From contig JARGXX010000129.1 of assembly GCA_030374765.1 (NCBI GenBank), positions 124,001-188,000 on the forward strand: 64,000 bases of DNA, written 5' to 3'. Each line of letters begins with the position of its first letter. Within the stretch, counting starts at the first letter, position 1. The notes beneath the pieces are model-generated. The model was not told where the DNA came from and did not search any database. It saw nothing but the letters and a program-made list of their open reading frames with translations. Source of the DNA: Agarophyton chilense. Lineage: Eukaryota > Rhodophyta > Florideophyceae > Gracilariales > Gracilariaceae. This document shows positions 21,309-31,305 of this stretch, piece by piece. The translations under genes were made by a program, and so were the position numbers.

Positions 21309-22560
21309 TCATGTGAATTCTGCCATTGCTTCGCATCGGGGTACTGTCGTGCTTGAGAGATGTTGGCAGGGGGGGGGTGTATAAATTTGGATGGTGGTTG
21401 GTATGGTTTGTCGGGATGTAGCTCGTGCCTTGAATGTTGCTGTGGTGCGTGTTGTTGGATCGGTATCTTTGTGATAGGGATGAAAATCTGCAGCTCTAAT
21501 GGGTTGGTATTGGTTGGTTCTCAGGTTGAGGACTAATATGTGGCGAAGTGATGTGGGATACATGTATCCTGCTGGGTCTGCTCGGGGTTCGAGCTTTTTC
21601 TTTGGGGCATAAACTGGGATGGTGCCAAGTTCCCAGAACGTGAAGAGTTTGTTGATTGATGGTTTGTGTCCGTACCACATGTGAAATTACGAGGTTCCTG
21701 TGCTGGCATGGTGCATGATGTTGTATTTGAATACGGTGTCTCTGGCTGCATCTTCCCAGTACTGTTTGTCGAGTTGAGCTGTGTCGAGTACTGCTCTAAC
21801 CGAGTTCATGAGTGTCCGGTTGAATCGTTCTGCTATGGAGTTTTCTTGAGGTTGGTGGGGTGTACGTGAGTGGTGGTGTACTTCATGTCTGTTGTATATT
21901 TCGTGCATTTTGTTGGAAAGATATTCCTTAACATTATCGCTGCAGAAGTTAGTGGGGGGTGCTGCATATGGTTTCGTATGTGGTGTAGGCTTTGGTCAAT
22001 GTGTCGAGGGATGTCCTTGCGATCCTTGATGAAATGTGCCATCGTGAAGCGCCTTTTTTCACATATTACCAGGAGTTTGTGGTTGTTTCCATGTGTGGAT
22101 GTCGGTTTTATAGGGCCACATGTGTCTGAACTGATGTATGCGCCGGTGGGATATTGGTGCGTTGTGCGTTTGTGTGGTGTGGGGTGTAGCTGCGCATGAT
22201 GACAGGAACTGCAGCTTATTTTGATGTCTTGTGGGAGTGTGGGAGGTAATGCCGGTATGAGTCTTTGTTTTGCGGTAAATTGTAGCTTCTTCGGGTGGGC
22301 TTGGTTGAGACGTATATGCTAGTCGTATAATAGCATGTTGTCCGTCGTCTTCAGTCTTGATCTTATTGGGTTGCGTAGGAATTTGAGCATGTGGGAGCCA
22401 GTTTGTGGGGAAGCTCGTGATGTGACTGGAGGAGGTTTGATTTTGCTGGTGATACTGCGGGTGAATTTCCTTTTGATCTTGGATTTAGCCTTATTGTTTT
22501 GTCGGATTTGTCGTTGGTGCTAGATTGGAAGAGTTCGTGAATGGTATGCAGTGGGTGCAT
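21309..22560 (-). pseudogene. copia integrase of element B, fragmented
   Basis: The core is recognisable in 21687-21908 with PHQPQENSIAERFNRTLMN, which carries the catalytic Glu and the RFNRT motif. The C-terminal part in 21309-21680 has YGHKPSINKLFTFWELG and AGYMYPTS…HILVLNLRTNQYQPIRAADF, typical of copia integrase tails. Upstream pieces (21833-22042, 22363-22560) hold the zinc-binding and first-Asp regions in shifted frames. At least three breaks are present, so no functional integrase is encoded. Confidence 0.7.
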
Positions 22561-22914
22561 TTATGAAGGAAGCTTCGAGACTATACTGACGATGTTTCCA
22601 TGGTGCCGTGGCTATGACTCGTGTGTTTGGATTATGTGTATGGATTACGTATTCTTTCGCTGCTGTGAATGCGACTAGTCCGCATCTGTTGGCAAGGTCA
22701 TTCACGGAGAGCAGGTTGTGTTTCACGTGCCTGTTTGACACGGCATAATACTGTATGGTGTTCTTACTGTTGGTCGGAATTATGCTGATTGTCCCATGAT
22801 GGGTTCACGGAGTCTGGGAATTGGTCGCGGTGATGGTCAGCATTTGCGTAGCTACTGGTGTCATGAATCGGGTTGGTCGAGGAATGTGTGTAGGGTGCGC
22901 TCCGCTGTACAGTA

Positions 22915-23913
22915 TCAACGTACCGTTCGTTTCGGTATCGGCTTTTGAGATGACATCGGCCTGCGGGGGTGGGGGCGGTAGTTGCTGTTGAGCTTGGTTG
23001 TATAGAGGATGATAGGAGGGGGTGGTGTATGCATCATATGTGGTGTATATTGGGGACATGGATTAGGCATCTGGGTGCAGTTTGCTAGGGGTTTGATGTT
23101 CTGACACTTGGGGTGACGTCGATCGTTGCATTCTTGATCGGTGTCAATTGACGGAATTCCCAGGGAGGTATGGAATCGGCAAGGTGTCTGCTCTGGCGGC
23201 ATGCGGCGGGGAGGATAGTGTGTTCTGCGGTATGGACGGTAAGGGCGTCGTGCGAATTGCCTTCCTTGATATGCGTAGTCCCCGGTGAAGCTCGAGGGTG
23301 TAGATGTTATAGGTGTCGTACCGTGAAGGGGTTGGTAAATGGAGTATAGTTCTTTGAAGGCTCTGGTGAATTCTTTGATTGTTTGAGGTTTAGACATAAG
23401 AAGTGGTCCGAGGATGTGGGTGAGAGGGGGGACTCGAAGTAGGCCTGTGATCATAAATTCGATGGTTGTGTCTTCCTCTGCGATACTCCGGTATTTGGCT
23501 GCAATCATTTTCTGGCGTACGTCGATGTGCGCTTGAATGTAGTCGTCTATCTTATCGTCTGCGTCATAGTTGATACTTTCCGCTTCGGACTTCAGAAATT
23601 TGTGGTCCTCCTTGGTGGATTTGTTGATTTGAGTTATAATTTTGTTGAGTAGGTCGTGTGGGGCGGGACGGTCTTCGGGTACTAGAATAAGTCCTATAAT
23701 CTTGGACGGGACGCTGGATAGAATTGCTGAGAGTATTTTGGACTGTTTGGTCGTAAAATCGTCGAGTGCTACGGGGTCCGTCGGTTGGGGTGGGTTTCCG
23801 GCGAGATGTGGTGAAGCGCGAATCGTGGTGGCATATGTTGCTAGTGCGAGGTACCATAGAGCGTAGTTGCGAGTGTCTAGTTCAAGCAGTCGTGGTTGTC
23901 GATCGTCTGTCAT
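22915..23913 (-). CDS. copia-type Gag of element B
   Basis: The 332-residue frame starts at an ATG (23913). It is similar over its length to the Gag at 130-1398: LLELDTRNYALWYLALATYATT, LVPEDRPAPHDLLNKIIT, KSEAESINYDADDKIDDYI, an Arg/Tyr-rich basic segment, and a CRFH…H…C cluster in place of a normal CCHC knuckle. It frameshifts before the protease: the protease motif is read from a neighbouring minus-strand frame (22805-23059) as LILYSGAHPTHI, in which the catalytic Asp of D-S-G is Tyr (codon at 22906-22908). Gag is therefore largely intact while the protease is dead. Confidence 0.8.
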   Translation of the reverse strand: MTDDRQPRLLELDTRNYALWYLALATYATTIRASPHLAGNPPQPTDPVALDDFTTKQSKILSAILSSVPSKIIGLILVPEDRPAPHDLLNKIITQINKSTKEDHKFLKSEAESINYDADDKIDDYIQAHIDVRQKMIAAKYRSIAEEDTTIEFMITGLLRVPPLTHILGPLLMSKPQTIKEFTRAFKELYSIYQPLHGTTPITSTPSSFTGDYAYQGRQFARRPYRPYRRTHYPPRRMPPEQTPCRFHTSLGIPSIDTDQECNDRRHPKCQNIKPLANCTQMPNPCPQYTPHMMHTPPPPIILYTTKLNSNYRPHPRRPMSSQKPIPKRTVR

Positions 23914-24110
23914 GTTGGGGTGTTGTGTAGTGTCTTTTGGGATATGTTTGTCGTTGGCTTCGAGTGTTGCGTTGTGGTATAGTTCTGTCGTTATTTTGTC
24001 GTTGTCGCGGATGGTTTGTCGTCGTTGTCGACGGGTGGATCGTGGGTCTTGTGTATTCGTGGTGAAAGGGGTATAGGGAGAAGAAAGGTGAGTTCAAACG
24101 TCTTTGCTTG

Positions 24111-24126
24111 CGTGAGGGCCATAACC
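24111..24126 (-). promoter_or_regulatory. Primer binding site resembling a tRNA-iMet half
   Basis: After the LTR end CTCTCA and two bases (TA), the minus strand reads GGTTATGGCCCTCACG. It is close to the complement of the initiator tRNA-Met anticodon arm (…GGGCCCATAACC), like the site of Drosophila copia. Confidence 0.6.
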
Positions 24127-24128
24127 TA

Positions 24129-24213
24129 TGAGAGGAAGACTCTAGCTCATCTTTATTTCGTTCATCTCGTCGTCGTGCTTTTATGTCCGCTGTTTCTACT
24201 GTAATGTTTGACT
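24129..24213 (-). repeat. 5' LTR of copia-like element B (85 bp)
   Basis: It matches 19628-19712 with two or three substitutions and no gaps. It starts TGAGAGGAAGACT on the plus strand and ends TGTTTGACT; the corresponding end of element A is TTTGACA, the expected TG...CA form. At 85 bp it is very short for a copia LTR. Confidence 0.8.
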
Positions 24214-24476
24214 GTGTGCATCAAACTGCACGCCAACACCACCGCTGCCAAAGATTTGAGATATATACTCCCGCTTCTCTCCGCGGGACACTTCACTTTC
24301 CGGTCAAGTAATGCGCGGCGTAGACCCGGCACGCCTCCCACCTTCCCGATTCTCTCCACAAGGTTTTCCATCTGCTCTCTTGTGTTTCGCGCATAAGACC
24401 CCATAATGAACTTTTGTGGGGAGGTTTCAGCCAATCCCAATCCGCCAACAACCTCCCCTTTGCTATTGGATTTCAT
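24214..24476 (-). pseudogene. Small ORF cut by the copia insertion
   Basis: A frame from ATG at 24476 (MKSNSKGEVVGGLGLAETS) runs without stop into the LTR of element B. It has a coding-like mix of Lys, Arg, Glu and Gly and ends hydrophobic (SLAAVVLACSLMHT) at the GTGTG target site. If the element and one TSD are removed, the frame continues only about 14 codons before a stop near 19.58 kb. I do not recognise the protein, and it may be a chance frame. Confidence 0.3.
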
Positions 24477-24479
24477 GCC

Positions 24480-25427
24480 GGCACTACCGCATATTGCGCT
24501 CTAAGTGGCTAGAGAGAGTTTCGTCGTTCACAAGTACTGGATGATATCTGCTGACGATGACTTTTTGCCGATGCAATTTGTCTGCTGCAGCGCCACATGT
24601 GGCTACAACGCCTCTGGTGAGGTCATATAAAAAATGGAGGAAGATGTGAGCAGGATAGAAACACACATTAAGAGAATTCTCTCCACATGCTCATGTCGGG
24701 AAGCGTGCGATTCCAGCCGGTGCTCGTTTCGAAAAAGATCTGTGAAGTGTATTGGTTGCACGTGCGAGCGGGACGCATGCACAAATTCAGTCGGTTCTTA
24801 AACAGGAGTTAGCAATAACAATTCCTAATATGAGCAGTTTAGTGCCACTGAAAGAGGCGAAGGGGAAGTTGAATGCAACCTATCGATGCCGCGGCAAAGA
24901 AGTCCGAATGGGGAACAAGCACTTCCCCTCTCAGCCAACAGTGATGAATAGGAAGACGCGTTGGATGAAATTTCGGAAGATAGGTCTCTTTCACCTAACG
25001 AGAGACTACTGCAAGAAGATGAGGATGCGGACTTCCCGTTTGAACAAACCGTTCCTTTTTTGAGAGACGGAAACAAATTATGAAAATCAACTCTAACATG
25101 AAACTTTTTAATCAAGCACGAAACACGACAAATGAAGACATTAAGAGCTTGACGGACGCCGAGTTCGCAAAATCATAGTAGATATCAATACCATTTTAGT
25201 ACCACTATTTTGTTCTGTAGTCGATGATGTACAACGGTATCAAGTGCCTAGAATCATTGTTTGAAGTTTACTGTTTGTGGGCGCATAACACAAGTGGCAG
25301 TCCGCTTACTCTATTCATCCAAACAGATAGCTTCCAACATGCTTGGAAAGCATGATGTTGTGATCTCTGTAGTCGAAATGAATTTTTACGATCCCGAATG
25401 TGATTGGGGTTGAAATAGTCTTAGAGA
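24480..25427. other. Spacer without recognisable gene
   Basis: Short frames on both strands (24484-24666 minus, 24752-25063 plus, 24825-25115 minus) have no domains and overlap each other. Composition shifts to AT-rich towards the mariner remnant. Confidence 0.35.
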
Positions 25428-25892
25428 ATGTCGTTTTTGTGGTTTTCTGGCGTTGTGCTCCGTATTATGAGCTCTGAAGGACATTGTAAAAACCCCGGGG
25501 GATGGATTACAATTATTGCAAGTGCTTGCGAGGCCATCAGATGGAAAAAAGGGAAGGAGTCCTTGAGCAGGGAAGAACTTAAGGCTGAGATATACTATGG
25601 AAAGGAACACGGGGAAGATGGATTTTTATTTTTCCCCCTTTTAATCGACAATGTCTTCAAAACGGATACATTTCAATCTAAAAAGAAACACTGGATCGTT
25701 TCGTATGTTTTCCTCAAACGCAGATTGCATCAAAAGTGGAATACAGGGTCGGGTTGTCACCGACTGACTAGAGAGCTAGTTCAACAGATAAAGTTTGATT
25801 CAAAATCATATCCCTCTCCTAAATTTTTCGAAAAACGACGTTTTGGATACATTAAACCTAACAAAATCAATGTGAAAAAATTTTTGAATTAA
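25428..25892 (+). CDS. Uncharacterised 154-residue ORF beside mariner remnant
   Basis: A clean frame from ATG (25428) to TAA. The product has a hydrophobic/Trp N-terminal half (MSFLWFSGVVLRIMSSEGH) and a strongly basic, Lys/Phe-rich C-terminal half (FQSKKKHWIVSYVFLKRRLH … IKPNKINVKKFLN). No conserved domain is recognised. It ends about 50 bp from the 3' end of the minus-strand Tc1/mariner transposase, so it may be captured or flanking DNA. A chance ORF in AT-rich sequence cannot be excluded. Confidence 0.35.
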   Translation: MSFLWFSGVVLRIMSSEGHCKNPGGWITIIASACEAIRWKKGKESLSREELKAEIYYGKEHGEDGFLFFPLLIDNVFKTDTFQSKKKHWIVSYVFLKRRLHQKWNTGSGCHRLTRELVQQIKFDSKSYPSPKFFEKRRFGYIKPNKINVKKFLN

Positions 25893-25941
25893 AGATACTG
25901 TTTCAAAAACAAAAACTTTATTGCATCCTTTTTACTTTAAC

Positions 25942-26800
25942 TCAAGTGCAGTAGTTTATTTTAGCTCCTTTGGCCTGTATCACACATATACGATGCTTCG
26001 GCATTGATTCTACAAAAGAATTAATATTACTGTCAATATTTTCCCAACAATCTTTGATACAATTTTTCAAATCAAAAACAGTATCAAATTTCCTGCTTTT
26101 CCAATAAACCATTCGGGCCAACATTCCTCAAATGTTTTTGATAGAGTTGAGGTCATTAGAGCGCAAAGGCTATTCCACAACCGACATATTTAGACTATGA
26201 AACTACTGTTTCATAGAATTAGATTTATGCACAGATCCATTATCTTGCTGAAAAAGAATTATTCTCCATGCGTAAAGTATGCAAAAGGTAGCAGATAGTT
26301 TTTTAGAACCTTAGCATACTTTTCAGAGTCCATATTGACTACAAAAAACCCATATCAGATTCTCCTTCCTTATAGATTCCAGTTCGAACTCAATCCGTTT
26401 TTTCAATAAACCATTTTAGCACAATATTCCACATTACACTTGTAAACATCTTCGGAAAAAATGTTTTTCTCATTTTTTTGTACTTGAACGAATTTGATGA
26501 TTAACTTCACGTCACAAAGAAGATCTCGATAGAGACAAATTTTGATTTTTGACAATTTTTCACAAAATGAAGTGTTACGGCACAGTTCTAACTTACTCAC
26601 ACGCTTATCAGCTGGAGATTTTACGACCAATGGCCGGTTTCATGCTTAGTTACGTATGAAGCGGGGTTTCGTATGAAGGTGTTGATTGTTTTTGGATTGC
26701 ACTTCAGTTTTCGTGCTATTTCTGCTGCAATCATACCTTGACCAGCAAATTCTAAGATTTGCAGCTTTTCAGTAAGTGGCAGAGGCAGGAAACGGGCCAT
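25942..26800 (-). pseudogene. Tc1/mariner transposase, degenerate
   Basis: On the minus strand an ATG at 26800 begins MARFLPLPLTEKLQILEF, followed by GQGMIAAEIARKLKCNPKTI, a helix-turn-helix typical of Tc1/mariner. The middle (26403-26630) is frameshifted. Further on, an FFQQDNGSVHKSN-like piece carries the second catalytic Asp in a Tc1-type QDN context, and a DLNSIKNI segment stands where DLNPIENLW is expected. The 25942-26124 frame (DLKNCIKDCWENIDSNINSF…MPKHRICVIQAKG) is the standard C-terminus, in which a short helix and MPxR/H precede the end. The ~286-codon span is slightly short, with several stops. Terminal inverted repeats were not found with confidence. Confidence 0.75.
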
Positions 26801-27000
26801 AATTGAGTTAAAAATTGTAAAAATGATATTCTTTTGAAACTGTTTTTGACTTGGTGGTTTTTATTTGGTGTCAAATGTGTTCTACAGTATGTGAAATGTC
26901 TTTATGGCGCAGTTTTCGTCAACGGATATATTTTTGAAACGAACTGTATTTCGTAATAGCTCCACACGCTTGGCCGGGTCGTTGGAAGAAGCCCTTCAGT
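26801..27000. other. Flank of the mariner remnant
   Basis: AT-rich sequence that probably includes the 5' untranslated part and one end of the Tc1/mariner element. No inverted repeat partner could be matched on the 25.9-kb side. Confidence 0.3.
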
Positions 27001-27791
27001 GAATATGGCCTTGAAGCGATTATCGGTGAAAAGTTTGTCGTATCCGAGATTTTCCTACCATAATTGGTCCGCATAATGGCGTTCTGTCACCGCCGAGTTC
27101 CAGCTATGATGGTTAATCTCGTTATAAGCATTTTATAGGACCTCATCTCTTGCACATATCTCAAGGGGAAGGTTAAGTTCTTTTCGGTCGGACGTCAGGA
27201 GCTGGGAGCTCTGGACATTCACGGCCCCATGTTTGCAATTAATCTTGGAACTTACGATATTCGGTGCGGATATCGAAAAGAAACTCAATAACCAAAGGGC
27301 TGCCCTCTCTTTCAGGCCGTTTTGGTCAGAATATTTTTTGAACTGCGATAGAAACTGTAGTACCAAGATTGGATCTTTGAACTTCAACCAATGGTTCATT
27401 TGTAGCTGTATGTTTTCCCAGTCCCAACAATCTATTTGGCCACAGAACAGCCACAGAAGCAACTCACATTGGCCAATCTGAAGTACTTGAAGCTCAGGAC
27501 TTTCTAATATCTACAATATTTTGTCGAATGCGGTGTAAGTGCATTATCTACTTTAGGGCCAGAGTCGTACGAATCACTTAAAGTCGAGCTGCTCATGTGA
27601 GCCCGAACCCGAGCGACCCGGATAGAGAAAATGGCGTCCAGTGCGGGTAAATTTTCTCTGGTTCTGATTTCTGTCTGGAAACTTTTGCGCTCCCGTATGC
27701 CGCGCATCGATTGGGATACGAGACCGGTACTATTCGTCTTCCGTAAGGGACGAGTTACAAAGTCGATTATATCACGTTGGGGGTCATTCAT
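27000..27791 (-). pseudogene. Ty3/gypsy-like Gag fragment of a family A element
   Basis: The minus-strand frame 27504-27791 starts at an ATG (MNDPQRDIIDFVTRPLRKT) just inside the family A LTR. After a shift, 27133-27462 reads MNHWLKFKDPILVLQFLSQFKKYSDQNGL, similar to the capsid region FSGEDPILVLDFLARFVAEA of the 30.6-39.5-kb element. The fragment decays near 27.0 kb, where AT-rich mariner flank begins. No protease or pol follows, so the element is truncated. Confidence 0.6.
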
Positions 27792-27818
27792 GGGTCCTGG
27801 ATCTGATTCACACCTCAG

Positions 27819-28264
27819 TGTAACCCAATGACTGGTGGGTCAGGGAACTGGTCTCAACCGGAGATAGCGTGGTAGAGCGGGTCCTAAGGTCCGTATCCGT
27901 GACGGCGGCACTCCCAGAGTATTTGATGCAATGGCCGGGCGTCTACTGCGTAGTCTTACAGGTCGGAGCTACGTAAACGACGGCTTGAAGACCAATTGGT
28001 GCAACTAATGTACCAAAAGGGGTTATTTAGTATCCTAACTGTGCCAAACTGATTCTACGGGAGAAACGTCACTCGAGCCTAGTAAATATTGATGGCTAGG
28101 GGCTGGGATCTCCCTTGCACTGTAATGCTATCCTATCACGCTAAATAACATAAAAGAATTATCTAAGTATGTCCAGCTGAGGTCGGCCAGTCCACGTGGC
28201 GCTCGTAAGATAAATCAGGCCTTGGCAGCTTACATGACTCAACCGTAATCGTTGCTCCTTCACA
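27819..28264 (-). repeat. Family A LTR, minus orientation (446 bp)
   Basis: It starts TGTGAAGGAGCAACG at 28264 and ends GGGTTACA at 27819, reading minus. It aligns along its full length with the interrupted copy at 4612-5977. Gag follows directly on its 3' side, so it acts as a 5' LTR. Flanking 5-mers do not match, consistent with it not being a solo LTR. Confidence 0.8.
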
Positions 28265-28701
28265 TATTTCCCTCCTTAGGATTCGGACGTCACGGCGAAG
28301 TCCTGATTGCCTCATGGTTGACCAAGGGCACGTGATCACTTCGTTGCTCGCGGTACCATTGGGCGCGACGGCATGTAGCGTCGTCATCGCCTGCGGGGAT
28401 GCCGGGAAGCGTGAGCTGACCATTGGCGCCGGAGTGGATATTAATTTGCCTAAGGACTGAAACTCCCACGCGCCGTGAGCGCTGGCCATAGGTGCATCGC
28501 CGGCGCATTCCTTGCGTCGCGTTGCCGAGAGGGTCCATTGGCTTCTTCTCCTCTGATGGTCATTGGGGCCTTCCTTAGTCTCCGTTCTTCCTTTGGCGAC
28601 CCTCCGCGCTTCGTCCACCGCGATTCACGCCTGTCAGTTCGTTCGAGTCAACTGCGTCACCTCGTCTTCCAATCGTGGTACTTTTCCATAGGTCGCGCGC
28701 G
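28265..28701. other. Spacer upstream of an unidentified plus-strand frame
   Basis: No gene is supported. The minus-strand frame 28163-28618 covers the stretch but has no domains and runs through LTR sequence, so it is treated as a shadow. The region may hold regulatory or LTR sequence of the element carrying the 28702 frame. Confidence 0.3.
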
Positions 28702-29299
28702 ATGCCGAACTCGCCTTATAAGCCCGTCGGATATGCCGTTCTCCCTCCGGACTTTGTCGCTTCCGGTGGTCGTCCTATTCACTTCCCGGCGGACCAGCCT
28801 GTAGGCAACGGCACCATGGCTTCGAACAACCAAACGGGGAGCTTCTCGGGTTACAAAAAGACTTATGAGTGACCCAGAGACCGCTATGACCGTAGCATCG
28901 GACGAAATCCGCGGGCAGTGCATCATGCCATTCTGCCTTCCCGTTGGTATTACTGCCTCGATGGACATTGCAACAGTCCTGTGGGAAGCTTACTCCTGGG
29001 CGCGTCGCTTGGGGCGCTATGCAGCGGTTGTCCAACAGGGTCAGGATCTGAAGACCGCTATGGTCAATCTGTAGCCGAATGCGCAGGTGATGTCTCAGAT
29101 GGTTACTATCGACTTGGATGCCCGGTATGGTCTAAATTTGAGTGACCGAAAGGCTTCCGATGGTCACAATAGTTCCTCAGGTGAATATCCGCCAAAGAAG
29201 CGTGCTCGGCTCGTTGCGGCCGGTTCTAGTGGTCCAGTTGGCCCCTCGGGTGACCCCAGTCGCGGTTTTGCTCCAGCAGGTTCCAAAGAGGACGACTGA
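28702..29299 (+). pseudogene. Unidentified ~200-codon frame, one frameshift and one stop
   Basis: It begins at ATG 28702 (MPNSPYKPVGYAVLPPDFVA) and shifts frame near 28865, where TATGAGTGA overlaps the end of the first piece with a new ATG. It continues as MSDPETAMTVASDEIRGQC, reads through a TAG at 29072 and ends in a basic/Ser-Gly tail (PPKKRARLVAAGSSGPVGPS) that looks like a nuclear localisation signal. No family is recognised. The middle segment ATVLWEAYSWARRLGRYAAV loosely recalls LLWDAYDTFRVWYMSPTARK in the 13.3-15.0-kb frame, so both may be Gag-like proteins of one retroelement group. Confidence 0.35.
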
Positions 29300-29392
29300 G
29301 TTACTCCTGCCCCACCCCAGTGAGTCCTTTTGGTGTTCCGAGCGCTTTTGCGAAGCTTGAGAGCATGGTGAGGTCTGTTATACCTCTGTTAG

Positions 29393-30574
29393 TTAGTCAA
29401 TAAATAAATGCTTGTGCTTACCCAAGGTCGTTCTTGTATCTCGAACGTGCGTGCCCCGGGGCGTCGTCCAACCTTTAAAGCGTGTCAGGTCTTCCTCAGG
29501 TGTCGCCGAAGGACAGACCTCGTTCCCTGATGCGGGAGCTACGACGAACCGCCGTGCTCCGGTGAACCGTCGTGTCGGGAGGCGTTTCGAGAGGCGTTTT
29601 GGGATTCTTCGTGCCAATGTTTGCTACCTCCTGAAGGCTGTGCTCCGTGCTGCCAATTTTGCGCCAATAGCCGGCGATAAAATTAGCCGGAATGCTTTAA
29701 GGCTCTTGCCAAGTGTCTTCTTCAGATGTGTAGCCGAACCGACGGACGTGATAGCGCATAGTTGCATCTTCTCCCCGACCGGCGGAGATGATGCGTTCAA
29801 TCACATATTCTGGTTGTTACTCATTCTCTAAAAGGAGAGTGTGGTCCAGAGGGGCGAATCCATCGGAGTCGGTTGGAAGAGATGAGTCATCGTCATTGGC
29901 ATTGGCCATCGGGTTTATGGGGCTAGTTGGGTCTGCGGGAACTGCCTTAGGAGGTGTGGGGACTTGAGCGTCGACCTAAGGTCGTAGTGATTCCGTTGGG
30001 CCAAGGGACTGGGACTTTGATTATAAGGGGGAGCTGGGGGCTTGTGCCACCCGATCAATAGATATGGTGTCCTGTAGGCCGTCAAATAGTAACGTAATAG
30101 TATGTTGATTGGCCTTAAGGAATTCGTATAGTCCCGTAGAGCAGAGTAAGAGCTTTCGCCTAGAGTCCTCAAGTTCCTCACTGTCCTTCGGTGGCCAGTC
30201 CAGGTAGACAAGTTCCCCTTTCCCAAACGTCGGTGTGTTCCAAACCGCTTTGTCGAAATTGACCTTGTAACCCCGTTGCGCTTTGGTCAGTATAGTTCTC
30301 GCCGATTGGATAATGCGATCGATGCGTCGGCGCGAGTAGCGCTTCGCCTGGCTAGGATTCATTCCCTCGGTTGTGTTCTATAGTATGATAGACTCCTGAA
30401 GGTCAACAGCTTTCGGCGGCGGCGCTCTCGTTAGCGTTAAGTCGAAAGATGTTGTCCCCGTGGAAGCGTGTCCCTGCGTGTTGTAGGTATAAACCAGTGG
30501 CTCAACGTAGTCGTCTCAGTCCAGTTGGTGCTCCGATACGTAGTGTGTCATTCGTTTTAGAACGGTGCGGTGGA
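29393..30574 (-). pseudogene. Chromovirus integrase C-terminal region and chromodomain, 3' part of a split element
   Basis: The minus-strand sequence starts inside the integrase core at the insertion point, reading HRTVLKRMTHYVSEHQLDWD and then YTYNTQGHASTGTTSFDLTL. It continues in 30021-30362 with TKAQRGYKVNFDKAVWNTP and GELVYLDWPPKD, the post-core domain. At about 29700-29800 a chromodomain reads IERIISAGRGEDATMRYHVR and FGYTSEEDTWQEP, followed by SSRIRE-like basic sequence. One stop lies before the chromodomain and another inside it. The matching upstream half is at 39519-40715; the 8.9-kb element separates them. Confidence 0.8.
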
Positions 30575-31302
30575 TGTGGTGCACGCCCTCTGGGAGGGGT
30601 TCTGAAGGACTTAGTAATTTTTCCGAAACATTCGGATGCGCATGGCGTAGCTGCAGCGCGCCGTGGCCCCGACTTGGGTGCAACTGACACACTTGTAACG
30701 TGGTTGGCCAAGGAGAGGCTGGCACAGCATTGCTGGATATGTTCTCTATTTATTTAGATTTATTACACTAGGTTAGGGAGTTTTCTACAGTACTCTACAC
30801 TATGTAGTGCCAGGGCGATCTCGCCCTGACACTCAGTAAACTTCCCCAACCAGGGTTCTTGGCTCTAAGTCTTTTTCCGCTTTCGCGAGTCTTCCACACT
30901 CTACGGAGGTGAAGCCGCGTTACTAACGGTAGACATATCCACCCTGCGTCAACAGGAGACTCACCGCTGTTAGCGTGTATATCTTTCATACCACTGCCGT
31001 GTTCTCGCCCCAGTATTGGGTTTGCTACATATTTGTTTTGGCTCTCGTGGCCCATGCCCCCGATCGCCCCCACTGGGTGGTCCCTCCTTTATCACTTGCC
31101 CACTCCCGTGGAATACAGCTCATACCTGGTCTGCTCCCTTCTAGCATCCCGCACTCTCCCCGCTTGGCGTGCCGGTGAACCTCGGCCTTACACCCCGACT
31201 TAGTCGTGTTCACTCCGGAGAGGCTCCGTCGCCGTGCTACACTCCTTGGAGGAAGACTCGGACATCTTCGTGTGTTTCCGCCGCCCTTGGCGTTGCACTA
31301 CA
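30575..31302 (+). repeat. 5' LTR of the 8.9-kb element (728 bp)
   Basis: It begins TGTGGTGCACGCCC and ends GCACTACA. It holds a 12-bp-stem hairpin at 30807-30832 (GTGCCAGGGCGA TC TCGCCCTGACAC). Compared with the 3' LTR it differs at the first base and at about five other substitutions, with no indels. Confidence 0.92.
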
Positions 31303-31305
31303 AAC

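Larger units (their letters stand above)
19623..24218 (-). mobile_element. Complete but inactive Ty1/copia-like retrotransposon B with GTGTG TSD
   Basis: The element proper is 19628-24213 (4586 bp), bounded by 85-bp direct repeats and flanked by GTGTG at 19623-19627 and 24214-24218. The domain order on the minus strand is Gag (22915-23913), protease (~22.9 kb), integrase (~22.3-21.3 kb), reverse transcriptase (20483-21139) and RNase H (19737-20243), which is copia order. Several frameshifts and stops split pol, and the protease Asp is replaced (see CDS entry). A convincing polypurine tract before the 3' LTR is not seen. Family member A lies at the window start. TSD certainty is reduced because the target is a GT-repeat. 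Confidence 0.85.

Noticed and set aside
30807-30832. Bacterial-type rho-independent terminator
   Set aside because: The hairpin lacks a following T-run and lies in the LTR of a eukaryotic retrotransposon.
30575-31302. ORFs inside the LTR, repeated at 38786-39513
   Set aside because: They recur only because the LTR is duplicated and have no coding signature.
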